Below are positions 1 through 14,000 of a DNA stretch of 64,000 nucleotides, piece after piece. Source of the stretch: Panonychus citri (lineage: Eukaryota; Arthropoda; Arachnida; Trombidiformes; Tetranychidae); assembly GCF_014898815.1 (NCBI RefSeq), contig NW_026515470.1, forward strand, positions 1 to 64,000, given 5' to 3'. The stretch's first letter is position 1; the number at the start of each line of letters is the position of its first letter. The notes beneath the pieces were generated by a model. It saw only the letters and a program-made list of their open reading frames with translations. It did no database searches and had not been told where the DNA came from. Made by a program: the position numbers and the translations under genes.

Positions 1-1391
1 ACGACAAGAAGATGTAAACAATTGTCAACAGATAATCTTGTTTAGGTTTGTATTTATCGATTGGATTAAAATCAATTCTATTTTCATGTTTATGATTAAA
101 ATTATCGTTTTTGTTGCTTGATAGATTGTGAAAATTTGTAAACTTGAGTAGAAGTGATTTGAGTCGCTTTACTCGCCTTTTAAAACAATCAATGTTGCAT
201 GGGATTAGTATTATTGATGATGATTGACGTGCAGGTAGGACACACACAAGGTTGTTGAAGTGAAACGAACATATCATTTCGGCATCACTATAACGGAAAC
301 ATTTTCCGATTTTCTCATGGGAATTACAAACTCACTGAAAAATTCATATTCACAAACAGAGATAGAGAGAGGGAAAGAAGAGAGAGAGAGAGAAAAGAAG
401 AGAGAGAAAGAAGAGAGAAAAGAGAATCAGATGATCAAACAAATGATCACATTTTTCTTCTTGTTGTTATTGTCCGAAATATTGTCATGTATCAGTTATC
501 ACAAATTATCGGAAGAAAAAATTGATGTCAAGTCATATTCAAGTTGGATTGTCACAGATTAAGGGATTAAAAGTGTAACTGTATTAATGATAATCCAAAA
601 TTCATTGATTTGATCAACTAATGATTGAATGTGTACTCCGAGTATTTTAAAAACAAACAATTTGACAATTGAACTTTTGATTTGATTAGAGTTTATTCAG
701 AAGTTTTTACAGCTGACACAATTGATTTGATGATAAATGTTGAAGATAATCAAGATTCCGGGTAAAATTAAGTGTTGCAAATATAAGAAAAAAAGTAACG
801 AATCACAAAAAAAAGAGTCATACACTTAATCAATAGACAAGAATAGTCAACAAAAATCAACAGCAACTTTACTGTCAAGCTCAATCTTTGGCGGGTAAGC
901 CGAAAATGACAAACAGTGAGAAAGAGCAAATTGAAGAGAGAGAGAGAGAGAGAGAGAGATAAGAGGGAGAGGGGATGAATAATAAGTAAGAAAGAGAGAA
1001 AGAAAGAGAAAAGGTGAGACTGAGAATAAGAATTCAGAAAAAGGGAAAAGGAGATAGAAATAGGAGGTCGCTTAAGAGGGGAAAAAGGAGAGCAACGAAA
1101 AAAGATGATGAGGATAATAAGCAAAAAGCATCAGTAGAAGAAAATAAGGAGAGCGAGAGTGAGTGAGAAAGAGAGATAGAGAGAGACCAAGAAAGCGAAG
1201 AGGAGTGACAAGCCTGTTTGCATGGTTTGGTAACTAGTAAAAAGTTAGATGAAGATGCAAAAGTAAAAAATTGAACAATATTAAAAATAGCTGATTATGT
1301 AATGCAATAGATTGGAATAGGATTGAAAAGCCTTAAGAATACGGTTGATGAGAGCGAGAATCATGAAGAATAAGAATAAGAATCGAGAAGA

Positions 1392-1508
1392 ATGAAAAAA
1401 ATACCATCTCAGGCTCAACTTAATCTATTTGATGTAATACCATTTATGGTCGATAAATTTATCAATATTGTGGAAGAGGTAAAGCCCGTTACACAGAGAG
1501 ATAAGTGA
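1392..1508 (+). CDS. candidate small ORF or first exon, unrecognised
   Basis: A 38-codon open frame starts with ATG after an in-frame stop and ends in TGA. The first 29 codons (MKKIPSQAQLNLFDVIPFMV, then DKFINIVEE) have a coding-like composition, unlike the low-complexity ORFs around them, and are followed by GAG|GTAAAG, an acceptable splice donor at 1479. It could be a first exon of a plus-strand gene, a small peptide gene, or chance. No family is recognised. Confidence 0.15.
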   Translation: MKKIPSQAQLNLFDVIPFMVDKFINIVEEVKPVTQRDK

Positions 1509-4500
1509 CAGGTCACAATGTTTGTGTCAATCTTTCATCGTCACCATAATCATAATGTCTTCTCGAAAAAATTATTCAATAATATTATCAGAACTTTTTT
1601 TTTCTATTAAACAAAAATAAGAGAGAAAAAAAAATATGATAACTAAACTAATAATCGTATCGTTTACTTTAATCATCACCATCATGATAATAAATACTAA
1701 GACTGAATTTAAACCGTACGTTTAAAAAGGTAACTTTCTTTTCCTGCATTAACTGAAAAAAGCAATTCAACCATTTACCTTCAAATTACTTCTCAATAGT
1801 TAATTTTTTTTGTCTTCCAAAAATCATCATCATCATGAGCATCATAAGGAATCATCATTATCCTCAAGCTGAAAACGTTGCCTAATAACATTAGTTCTGA
1901 ATCACACACACACAAATCAATATTCAATTGGGAAAAAAATACTTTCAGGTAAGTAAAAGGTTAATAAGAAGATCAAGATGAGGGATGAAGATGAAGATGA
2001 AGATGATGACGATTAAAAAGAACAAAAAAACAGTTAAATAACATTTTTCTCAGTCAATTTGATTTGATTGAATCTTTTCATGCTTTACAATGAATGAAGA
2101 CAAAAAAACAAGACACAAATTAAAGTAAATTAACTTAAACAGTAATCATATTAGGGTTTTTGTTGAGCCATGAAAATGAATTGGAAACATTGACAAAACA
2201 ATATGACAATATTTACCTTTTAACACTTTGGGTGAATCAAGAATTTCATTCAAAGTTAATTCATGAAAATAAATAGTAATCAAGTTAATCATTATCGTTT
2301 AATATCAATCTCTTCCTGATCTTATAGATAATTATCATTAAAATGTTGCCCATTAAAATTAAATCTTCATCGTTATAATTATCGTTATCTTTACGGAAAC
2401 AATAATTTGTTTCCATGTTATTATTATATTACAATCGTTGTAACTATTATCACCTTTTTTTCACTAACCCATTCATTTATTATTGATTGTTGGCAATTGA
2501 TTAATTTGGTGTAAAAATCATTTCATCTATTAAATGAATCATATCTACATAGTGATGAAATTGTTATTAATCAAGCGATAATTTCATTCTTTAGCTTCCT
2601 TTTTTTTCATCTTCATAATTTAAGGTCATTGAAAGTAACAGTAATCATGTTGATTAAATGATCAAGTTAATGATAATCATCATGAATGATAAATGTTAAC
2701 AGAATGTATTTTATTATCATTATTATTGTTATTTACTATTCAATGAGTGATTATATCAATACAACTGATTTTTTTTTGCATTTCAATACTACAATCATCA
2801 TATTTGATATTTGATGATTAATTATAATAACGAATGTTGATTTTAATCATTGAACATTATCATGATTATTTTACCTCAATTAAATATCAAATTGAAACAA
2901 TAACAATGATAATAATCAATAACCAATAGTGGATTAAATTGAAAAAAACTAAGGTGGGTGATTAGTTTTGATTTCTGATTAACCAGCACGAATTTAATAT
3001 TGGATTATAATTAATATTAAATATCCTAATGATGCAATAATCATTTTATTGGCGATTTTATCAAGTTTTATTTAATGTTGAGATGTGTAAATGATAAAGG
3101 TAAATTGTAAACATGAAAGAAAGGTAAAAGTGAATTAAACAATTTTGATTTTTATCAATTAAACCAAAAAAAAAGATCAAAACAAAAGTTAACCAATCGA
3201 CGTGTTGACGATAACAAACAAACGGTAAATTGTATGTTACTATTAGCACGTTAATCAAGCACCAACACCAAATTGTAACCAACACTTTGTGGTTGAATAC
3301 ACGATAAGTATCGTGTTCTAAAATCAATCGGCAGTTAGAGTGTTAAGGTTAAGTTAGTTATCGGTCAAAACCAGGAAAGAGATTCAATAAAACAACATGA
3401 AATCTGATTGTTACAATTAACTCAAATATCGATAACTAAGGTTTCACTAAATCAAAATAGAAGTACATTTAATTATTGATTAAGTGTCTCAGGTAAAAAA
3501 ATATACACTCAAAGTCACAATTGTGAATTGTTGAAATAGAATAGATCAAATTAATTGATTCAATGTCAAATTAATTTTCATGAGAAAATAATAATAATCA
3601 ATTGAAACAGTAGTGTGATGATGATGATCATCATCACCAGATAAAGGTGCTAATGATGCGATGATTGATAAAATCAAAGATGATCTGAGAAAAGATGAGG
3701 ATGAGTTAACAGATATTGATTGAGCAAAGGATTGTTTACATTTGATAATGGTGAGAATATGAAAAAATATAATGATGATGATGATCATCATCATCATCAT
3801 GAACATTGAGAATCTATTTGACATAATGTAATGTGTCAATATAATATATATAAGATGATATGGTCTATAAAATTGGCAACTTAAATACTTTGTAATACGA
3901 TTTCACCTTTTAATTCAATTAAATTACTATTCTTTTATTGTCATCTCTCTCTCTCCCTCAAATGATCATCATTATAATCATTACAATGTTTATTATCATC
4001 TTCCTTTTCATCTGATACATTTAACTGCATCTCTCTTTTATTTCATTCAATCTTAATCTTCATCAAATATAAATGTAGTAAAAGATTTAAATCATTTCAA
4101 GGTTTACCTGTGAACTTACCTTATCCTCCTCTCCCTCCCTCTTTTTTAATAACAATAAATAATAACAATCATGAAAATAATACAATTTCATCTCCCCTGT
4201 TACTCATTGAATTCATTGATGGCAAATTGACAGACAGATAAAAAAAGGTGAACACAACTAAAGGAATCGAGGCAAGGTTACTCTTCCGATTGCGATTCTG
4301 AACAACAGTTAACCCATAAAAATAAATTGTTTGATTGAAATAAAGTGATTAGTGGATATTAACTAACATACAAAACTATTGAAAAAAGTAGATTCAAGAC
4401 AATTGAATTAATAGGTAGATTAGAATAACTTTTCTCTCTCTCTCTCTCTCAATGATCAATCTAATGTTCATCAAGAATGAAAAAAAAATATACCAACAGT

Positions 4501-4683
4501 AGGTCAAAGTTTTAGTTGACTAAGGATGAACCTTGAAATAAATATAAAAAAAAGTTACAACGTAGTTAATCAATTAAAAGTCCGAATTGTCAACAAGAAA
4601 AATTTTGATAATTGTAACAGCAAACAACGAGAAAGAAAAAAAAACTGTGAGCTAGTCGTAAATCGTAATAAACAAAGTAACTC

Positions 4684-4762
4684 ATGAGTTCTGAAGGAAA
4701 CCGGAATCACGGAGGGGTTAATGTTTCGACGTTGCAATGTCATTTATTCAGAACTTGGATCA
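4684..4762 (+). CDS. candidate first coding exon, unrecognised
   Basis: ATG at 4684 follows an in-frame TAA and opens 26 codons (begins MSSEGNRNHGG) that end at a strong donor, ATCA|GTAAGT, in phase 1. Base composition is visibly more GC-rich than the flanks. No downstream partner exon was found and no family is recognised, so this may be an isolated chance ORF or an exon of a gene whose other exons are too short to see by eye. Confidence 0.2.
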
Positions 4763-4911
4763 GTAAGTTTTTGTCTTAATTGCTACTGATTGTAGTAAAA
4801 ATTTAGATAAATTCAATGGGAAAGTGAAAAATTCAGTTTAAAGATGATTACTCAATTATCTGAGACTCATATTAAGACAGCTTATGAATGCGATATGAAT
4901 TTTAAATGTTT

Positions 4912-4913
<2 letters not shown>

Positions 4914-4966
<53 letters not shown>
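4914..4966. repeat. (TC)n microsatellite
   Basis: About 26 uninterrupted TC dinucleotides. Open frames through it give Ser-Leu repeats and are not genes. Confidence 0.95.
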
Positions 4967-4969
<3 letters not shown>

Positions 4970-7900
4970 AATAATGGTGTGAGTCATTTCAATCAAGGTG
5001 ATAATTTACCTATGAAGAAAAAAATGTCTTACTCAGGTAACAGTAAAGATAATTAAAAGAAACGATTAGTGAATTGATAGTAAACAAGAAAAAAACGGTT
5101 CCACTTCAGGTAACTCTGGATTTTTATGCATATACAGGTAGAGGGGTTTATCTAATTTCTTGAATTTATTTAAGATAATCTTGTTATCGGAAGAAAGTTC
5201 TACCTGCTAATTTGAAAGAGATGAAAAAAAAAATTCTAAATTCAACCGAAAATCTAATAACTCAACTGTATGCAAAAGAGGTTACATGAAAGTGGAAGTA
5301 GCATATTGTTGATCATCATCATTGGGAAACACAAATACAAATATATCAATGATTTAAAGGGAAACCCGGAAGGAGAGACACATACACATGATGATCCAGT
5401 TGAACTTCACTTTGACCCTTTTCAATGAGTAACTTTTTTCACTTCATTTTCATTTGCAAATTTGGTTCCTCTTCAATCATCTGTTGTTAGTGTAGTAATC
5501 GTTAATTACTAGTTAAACGAGGTAAGACCATTAATCAGATTTTATGCAAGAAGTGATAATAATACAATTAACTAAACATGCAAACAATACAATCACACAC
5601 AAGACTTTGAAAGTTGAAAGAGGTAAAAGTTGAATTAACTAATCAACACGGTTAATCAATTATCATTGTCACTTTCAGAATTAATTCTCATAAATTTTAA
5701 TCACATTTTAAAATCTAAAATAGTCAATAATCAGATAATATTTACTTTTCTCTTATTATTATCATGACTTGAAAGTAAATGATACGATTAACATGATAAA
5801 TAGTAAATTAACAAACTTGAAAAAATAAATAAATTACAATAAGAAATAATTAAGAGTAACAATTGAAATCTTTCAACAACCCAAACAATTAACACGCTCA
5901 TTTAGACTCATTGATTAACTTTAAAGGCCATTTTGAACAAACGAAAACGACATAATAAGATTCAAATGTAAATCATCATAATCATCATACGATTCATTTG
6001 ATTCTAAGTTCGTAAAGTCAATTGAACGTCATTTTCTGATTGCATGATATGTTACCATGAAACGTAATTCAAGTCAACTATTAAATTACTTGTTATATTT
6101 AACTAACTTAAACTAATTTCATTTAATTGTTGATTGTCAAAGTCAATCAAATTATTAACGCATTATGGTGCGTTAATTGTGTTCAATTACTTCATTGATT
6201 AAATTAATACACTTCGGGAATGACTTTCGCTACTTGGTTGTAGTTGATACAATAGTTTACTCAATATAAGGAAAACAATAAATTACATGACAATTGTTGA
6301 TTTGTAATGTAACTGATTAACATTTGTGTTTATGTAACTTATTTAAAATGTTAATCTAATTCAAAAATGCTCTAAACTGTAATCATTGATCATGGTGCAG
6401 ATTAATAAACAAAACTACTGGTGAAAGTAAATTAATCCATCAATTGAGTTATTTATATACAATCAAATGATAACAATTGGGTTTAATCAGGACCAAAAAA
6501 AAGTTTCAATAGTAAACCAACAAAAAACTATAATAATAAACATCGCAAGGAATAAGTTGTTATTTTGATAATTCAGAATAATATGAAAGGGAAATAAGAG
6601 ATTAATCATTTAACAATAGTACGATGTCCAATCAACGAGTTTATCAGACATTTGATTGTGTTAATTGTCCGAGTGAAAGCTTAATCAAGTTAATCTTGTA
6701 TAAGAAAATTACGATTTTGTCCAAAAATTATCACAATTACGTTGCAACATGATGATAGTTACTTGATAACTATTGTTTTACCTCTATAGCATTTTTCGAG
6801 TCTATTTTTACATGTCCATAGTAGTGAATAGTGTTTATCGTGGAGGAAGAGGAGGTGGTGGTAAATGTTGTTGATTGTTTACCGTAAACAATAAAATAAC
6901 AACAAAGTTTCACGCACTTAAACAATTGATCTAATCGAAAATTTAATCGAGTTAAAGATTTTTCTAAACTTATCGTCAATTTAGTCTTAATCATCAAGTT
7001 ATCTGATGAGCGTGACCATAAAAAAGATAACGGATTAAATAGATATCAATAGATGAGAGGAAGAGTTTTAATCTGAGTGTGTGGTTTGCTGATGTGATTA
7101 TCTTATTTTCAACACCAAAATTATAATCAACATCATCATCAATGGATTATTAAGATTACGATTAAGAAAAAGTAAATGTAACGGAAGTTTACTGGTAAAA
7201 TTACAGGTAATACAAAAAAAAGAAGTGGAAAAAAGTATTATTAACAATCAAATCGAAAAGGAAACTTAAAGGTCAACAAGGTTGGTAACCTTGTTATTAA
7301 GTAAAAGCGATTGGACAAAGTTAATTTTAAATGATTAACCAGCAACAATTGATAAATCATAGAAATACAATTTTGAAATGTGGATAATCACCAAAGTTAA
7401 AATTGAGAAATCAATGAGATTAATCTGATTAATCCGTCATGAATTCACTATAATTCATCAAAGGAAAATGACCAATGGAAACTCAGTCTCACTATTGTCA
7501 GTTTCATCTTCAATCTATCTCATAATATCTATAGTTTAATAACTTCCGGATTCTTTAATTGCGAAGTTTTATCGAGAACTAATTTATAGTTTCGATTATT
7601 GTTTAGTCAATTATTGATAGTATCTAATAAGTTGACCATTTTGTCGTAGCGTAAAATAGTAAGCTAATCATTCAGTTGTGATTATCAAAAAGAGAAATGG
7701 AATAAAAAATAGAAAACTAGAATAGACAGTAATTCATGTCAATCTTTGACAATGATGATTAATTACATTGTGATTAAATTGATTGATTAATGTGGGAAAA
7801 TTTGGGAATTTGATAGAAGAGTTAATTGTTACTATTAATTACATGATAAAGATTGAATTGATGAGAATCATAATTTCAAGTTGAAAAACTATTAACCTAA

Positions 7901-10900
7901 ACCAGTTAGACTAATCAATTAATAGTATTTAGAGTGGTTAGAGAGAGAGAGACGATTATTGAAATCATTAGGACAGGTAAATGAATTGAAACAAGAAATA
8001 TCACCATGAGGATGAGGATTAATGATGAATATAAAATAATCATCAATAAAAAAACATGAAATTAATGTAACTCAAGATGGAGACAAGATAAGTATGTAAA
8101 CAATTTAAGTGACCATCGCAATCAATAAATTGTAAGAAATAGTAATAATAAATTGTTACATCGTGACAAACAATCAGGTTTCAGGACAATCTAATTGGTG
8201 AATGGTGACCAAGAATATTCAAAAAGAAAACCAATCCTAAAAAAAGTATCATTAATGAACAGCCAACAAATCATAATGGTCAAGATCATTATGATTAACT
8301 GATTTGTTAACAGTTAATTGATGACAAATGTTCAACTGGACATTGATTAAGTAACAATGAATGGGAAATAATCAAGGTAACATTAATCAAGATTAGAAAT
8401 TGATTATCGTGTCGGTTTCATATTGTCTGATTGTGATTAAACCTTTAAAATCATCACTCAACCTCTCAGCTGAAAACCTTATCCTAAGGGGATCCACACC
8501 TAATTGTTGTTGTTTCAAGAGGACTCGATTAATTATCAATATAAAGAGCAAAACTAATTATAATGATGACAATTAGCAATCAATGATACGGTAAGTTTTC
8601 ACCAAAATCGAGTTAATTGCTGATGATGGTCAAGATGAAGTGATACTTAGGTAGAAAAAAACAAAATGTTGATGAATGGTTGATTAGATGATAATCATAA
8701 ATTGATGATAAAAATGAAGGCAAAAAGGTTATCAAATTAAGATGGAGATGATAAAGATTAGAGGCTTAGAATTTTCCTTTTTTCTTCACAAAGATTATGA
8801 AGATTAAGAGAAAATGCTAATAATCAACTGATTATAATAAGAAACTGAATAGGGTGAAATAAGTTTACTGATTGTTAACAGAGTATTTAATTTGCTTCGG
8901 GCTTGACCTGATTATTGACCTGATCACACGCAAAGTGTTTGATCAGCAGACTCTATCTCTCCCTCTCCAGTCATCTTCATCTTTTCTGCTTCTGTCTAAT
9001 TAACGGATATAAGGTAACATGAGGATCGTAGGAGGTCAAAGGATATCAGTATCTCGATCATAATTAACATTAAGTGTGTGGTAAACGTAGAGGCCATTCA
9101 TTAAAACGCACATACATAAAAACATATGATAGTCATGATTAACCAACACACACATATAATATTAAGTTAATGATAACAGAATCAGTAATAAGTGTATGAG
9201 ACTTGAAAAGTTTATCAGGCTAATAATGGTGATGATAATATTATGATAGTTGTATCATCATCACCCAAAATTAGATTGTTAAATTCAGGAAAAGATCATT
9301 TCAAAAGTTGCATAATTTAATCAATTACAAATCACAAGTTAATCAGAAAAAGCTTAGAAAAACAACTCTACCTGTTGCATCATGTATATTCAATTGAATT
9401 CACACAGAGCCACAACACTAAAAACAAGTTACAAACATAAGATTTGCGTTTGCAAATTATTACATCAACAAAAAAATTGAGTGATTTTTACATATTTGAC
9501 CCAAGAGAGAGAGAGAGAGAGAGAGAGATGAGTATGATTATTAACAAACAGAATTAAATTTTGTATTCCATTAATATAATTTGCATTGATTAAATTTTCA
9601 ATTTGATGTCTTTAATCAAAATCTATTTTAAGCTAAATCAAACCTCAAACAATAAATAAATTATCGTAAGCAATTTAAATGGTGCTAAAGCGGAAATTGA
9701 TTTGCAGTAATAGGGAAATAAACAAATTGATATTATCAAAAGTAATAGTTATACCAAATAGATGATAATTTAAAAACAACAATGATTGTTCACTTCAACG
9801 GGTTAAGCAAATTGTAATCATCAAGATTAATATTCAACAGTGATGATTTTGTTACTATTTTCTGCAAAATAATTTCTCTGAAGTATAAAAGCTCATGAAT
9901 TAAATTGTATTAATAATTTACAATTGTTATTGATCAAAATGTATGAGAAAAAGTGTTGATTAGTTCAAACAGTGAGTAAAAGAGGGAGAAGGGGTTGGAT
10001 TAACTTTCTATTTCTTAAATCAGTTGTATTAATGGCTTAACCATCAAGGATAAGGTGCAAACTATTATATCGGTCAAATAGCCTGAAGAAATGTAAGAAT
10101 TGATATTAAAAAAAGTTAAAAGTAACAAAAACAGTTACTGATTATCCCTCAGCATTTACCATGAACCCTGTCCATTTAATTATCAAATATAAAAGTTAAA
10201 AGTAAAACAACTTGATCAATATCACAATTAAATTGATGATAATGGTTTAAACTAAATTAAATCTTTAACAACAACAAAACCAACAGTTTGAAATCATATT
10301 GAACTTTTTTTTGGTTAAAGATTTTAACAGGATAACAGAAATTTAGATTGTGACTGAGAGGCACTTCCGAATTAATTTCCGTTCCTGATTTAGTTTATTA
10401 ATTGTGATAAAAAAACAATTTAACTAATACGTATACATCTACATCATCATCGTAATCAAATAGGTGCTCAGGCTAAATCACCAATAACGGTAAAAAAGTA
10501 AGAAAAATAAAGGAAGAGAATTAGAAAAGTAAATCATTTTTTCGTTGCGAATCGAATAGTGAAAAACCAAATATGAAATTGATTGTTGATAATTGAAAAT
10601 TTCCGATAATGATTAAAATGTAATTAGTTATAAATTGTAATAATCATTAGTTATTATTGTTAATCATTAAATAGTTTGCAATCATTTTAATACAAATTGG
10701 GCTTTTCTGTTGAAATTAAATTTTTCCAGAAAATCAGTTTTCTTGATTATCTTTACTTAAAAATTATGATTAAGTTATGATTTTTGAATTAATTTCAAAT
10801 TGGAATACAATTGTTATTAACTATCAATGAAACCGATCGTAGTTAATAAACTAATTGTCACTACCGAGAATCATAAAGTAACGTGTTTAATATTAGTGTA

Positions 10901-11076
10901 GTTATTAGTTAATTATCTGCATTAGAGTTTTGGTCAAGCGTTTTCAATGCAAAAGTAATTAAGTGACCTTTTCTTGTTGAGTACAAACAAAATTTGCAAG
11001 TAAATTGTTGGGAATTAATAAATTGATGTAAACCACACGATTTAAGTGTTATGGAAATAATAAAATTAAGACTTAC

Positions 11077-14000
11077 CTCATCTCGTTTGTGGGGTTTTGC
11101 TTTATCTAGATTTCTATTTGATTTCTCGTATTCAATCATTAAACCAGTTCGACGATTAAGCATTTCCTTTTCCGTTTCAATATAACGAGACCATAAATCA
11201 AAGCTTGATCCTAGAGTGGCTTCATCATTGAAATTGATAACTTCCAGACCTCTCTGTTTAAAAAAGACCATGATAAGCAATCAAAAGAATGATTAAAATT
11301 AATTGTTGCTTTGTTATAAATTTTGTACAATGTCAAGTTAATTAAGTAAAAGAAATTGTAATTCATTTCAATTTGTCACCACTAATAAGTGATGATAATC
11401 AACAGCAAAATGATCATTAATTTATAATTTATGCTAATTTTAGTTTGTCAACTAATTTAAATGATTTTCATTAACGAGATGAATATTTATCCTTAATATT
11501 CATTGACTAAATTAATCTCTGGTTGAATAGTCAAAATGAGATTAATTGATGAGGATGAATATTAATAATTACCTGATAATCATCAATGGCAATTGAGAAA
11601 AGGTTTCCAAATTTCATGGCTTGACGATTAGATTGATTCTCACTACTTCCGGGGATATTTAAATTAAGAGTTGTCGATAAATGTGATAGAGATCCACAGA
11701 GTTCTAGATAAAGATGAATACAGAAAAATCAACATTAATATAACAGAATTGAGATGATTAACTAATTAGAAACAATCGTAAGTAAACTACTCCTCATGTA
11801 AATTAGTTAATTGGTCGAGATTTTATGTGTAGGAGGAAAAACAAATTATTCTTAGACAAGATTTAAATCATATCCTCAGTAGGGTTTAAGGATAATTTAG
11901 TTTTTTTTGAAAAAAAGTTGATCACAATTAAAGGGATCAGTTAATCCACAATAAAAGGATAAGATTAGAGTAGTAAATAATAATATCGAAACGGTAAATA
12001 CTTTTTCCACCCTAAAGAAAGACCCAAGGAAATTTTGATTGATTGATTGTTGATTATAAAATATAGATTATAAAAATTAGAAATCAATTGATCAGGTAAA
12101 CAACAACAACAACAACATCAATAACCAATTAGATGAATCAATTGTAATTATAACAACGAAAATGATTACAATCAATCGTAAACAATAATTATTGGATTAA
12201 CTGGATTTACCTTTAAGTTTAATCTCTTTTTTCCAATTATAATTTGGTTAACCTTTAAATCGATTAAAAAAAGAAGACACAAACTAATTTATGGTACAAA
12301 AAGTTAATTGTGATTAGGAGAGAAAAAAGAAAACTTTACAATTTAATCAACAATCAAAAGGCAAACAATCTAAAAGTACCAAAAATAGATGATAGTAAAT
12401 GATTAATCATTTGGATTAGAAATTATTGGAAAAAGTTTTCGAAACTTTGTCAAACTGTAAATGGAGCTATCTCGTAATTAATAATATTTAATTACAATCA
12501 ATTTAATTGTATAATTACTTTTATCAACAGTCCAAATAATTGATAAGTTTAATTGATAATTTATTGAGATTAAAAAGAGTTGAAAATAAAGTATGAGAAA
12601 AAGTGAAATTCAGAACGATAAGATAATTGAAATTATTTGATATTAATTATAAATCGATTATCAGTAATTAAAAAAGTTCAATTAGATTCTGATTGAGAGA
12701 AATAAATTCAAATCAATAGTTAATTATTTAGAATGGTCAAAAATAATCATAGTTAAATGATTTACAATTAACAAATAATCAATATCAGTCATTTCCTGAT
12801 CAATTAAGATAATTTAAATCAAAGAAAATTAATAAAGATCAAGATTGGGATTAAGATCGAGTATCAATAAAGTTTTAATTTTCTTGAACAACGAAAAAGT
12901 AATTAATCTTAAGGCCTAACAGGTCACTTTCGGTAATCGTAACTGACGTATCATAATCAAATTGACTGTTCTTTTTTTTTCAACTAATTTAAGTTTATTT
13001 TCTCACTTTTTTTCAATTCTTTTTATCATTTCCATTCACTAATTTGACAGAAAACAACAGTTAATTATATTATTAAGAAATGATGAGGAATATAAATACA
13101 TTACAGATGAAAACATCATCATTATGATAACAATAATGATTGTGCTAATGTAATAATAATGATAACATCGTGATTATAGCAATAAGAGTAGGGACCACAC
13201 CTTTAATTTGATTTAAATAAGATGCTTTTGTTTTGTAAATATATGATAAGATGATAAAATTCAAACTAATTGACAAGTTTATCGTTTATTATAACATGAA
13301 GTACATACTATTCATGATAATTAGTGAGAGTATAATGATTAGATTAACCTAGAGTAAATAGTTGATTGGGATGATGATGATGATGATCAACAATTGATAT
13401 GAATAATTGATAAAATAACAGCAACAACAATCAACTGGACAATGGTATATATTTATTTGAATGATGATAATACTAATGAATCAGATTCTGTTCATGATCA
13501 TGCTGATAATAAACATGACAAGATTGAGGAGATTTCAAATAAATTGAAATTAATAATCTATTCCATAAACAATCAATGATATGGTTAACAGTAGGCTAAA
13601 TGATAATTTAATTTAATCACCATAATTGGTTTAATTATATGCAGTATTTATCCTTTTCAATTTCAATTTCACTTCCTTTAGATCATCATTTGTAAATCGT
13701 TTCCGTTTTATCACTTATTATTATTATCATTAATCATCATGATGATATTTCATCTTTAATCATATTCTGTGTGATTATAATTATCTGATTATATAGATTG
13801 TTTAAAAACCACTAATCACAATTTACAATTTTTCCCCTTTAAGTAATTCTGATTGATTGATTGTTGTTAATTTAATAATATTAATAATGGGAAGAGAAAG
13901 TTTAATGAAAAAGGAAAACGGAAACAGGTAAATTGTGATTTAAAGATTAAGATGTAAGAGTTGATAAGATTAAAATGATTAGCGAAATTGGTTTTACAAT

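Larger units (their letters stand above)
1..11076. other. long AT-rich non-coding stretch
   Basis: No gene can be supported here apart from two weak candidate exons listed separately. The stretch is AT-rich, dominated by GATTAA/TTAATC-type words, ATC/GAT triplet runs and short (GA)n or (CT)n tracts (for example 931-959 and 9504-9529). Positions 900-1220 are strongly purine-rich on the plus strand, the composition seen upstream of minus-strand genes elsewhere in this window. The missing last exon(s) of the minus-strand sorting nexin gene should lie here or beyond the left edge; I could not find them by eye. Confidence 0.6.

Noticed and set aside
768..1124. Minus-strand ORF of 118 codons
   Set aside because: Leu/Ser/Phe-rich translation of a purine-rich tract with no recognisable domain or splice context.
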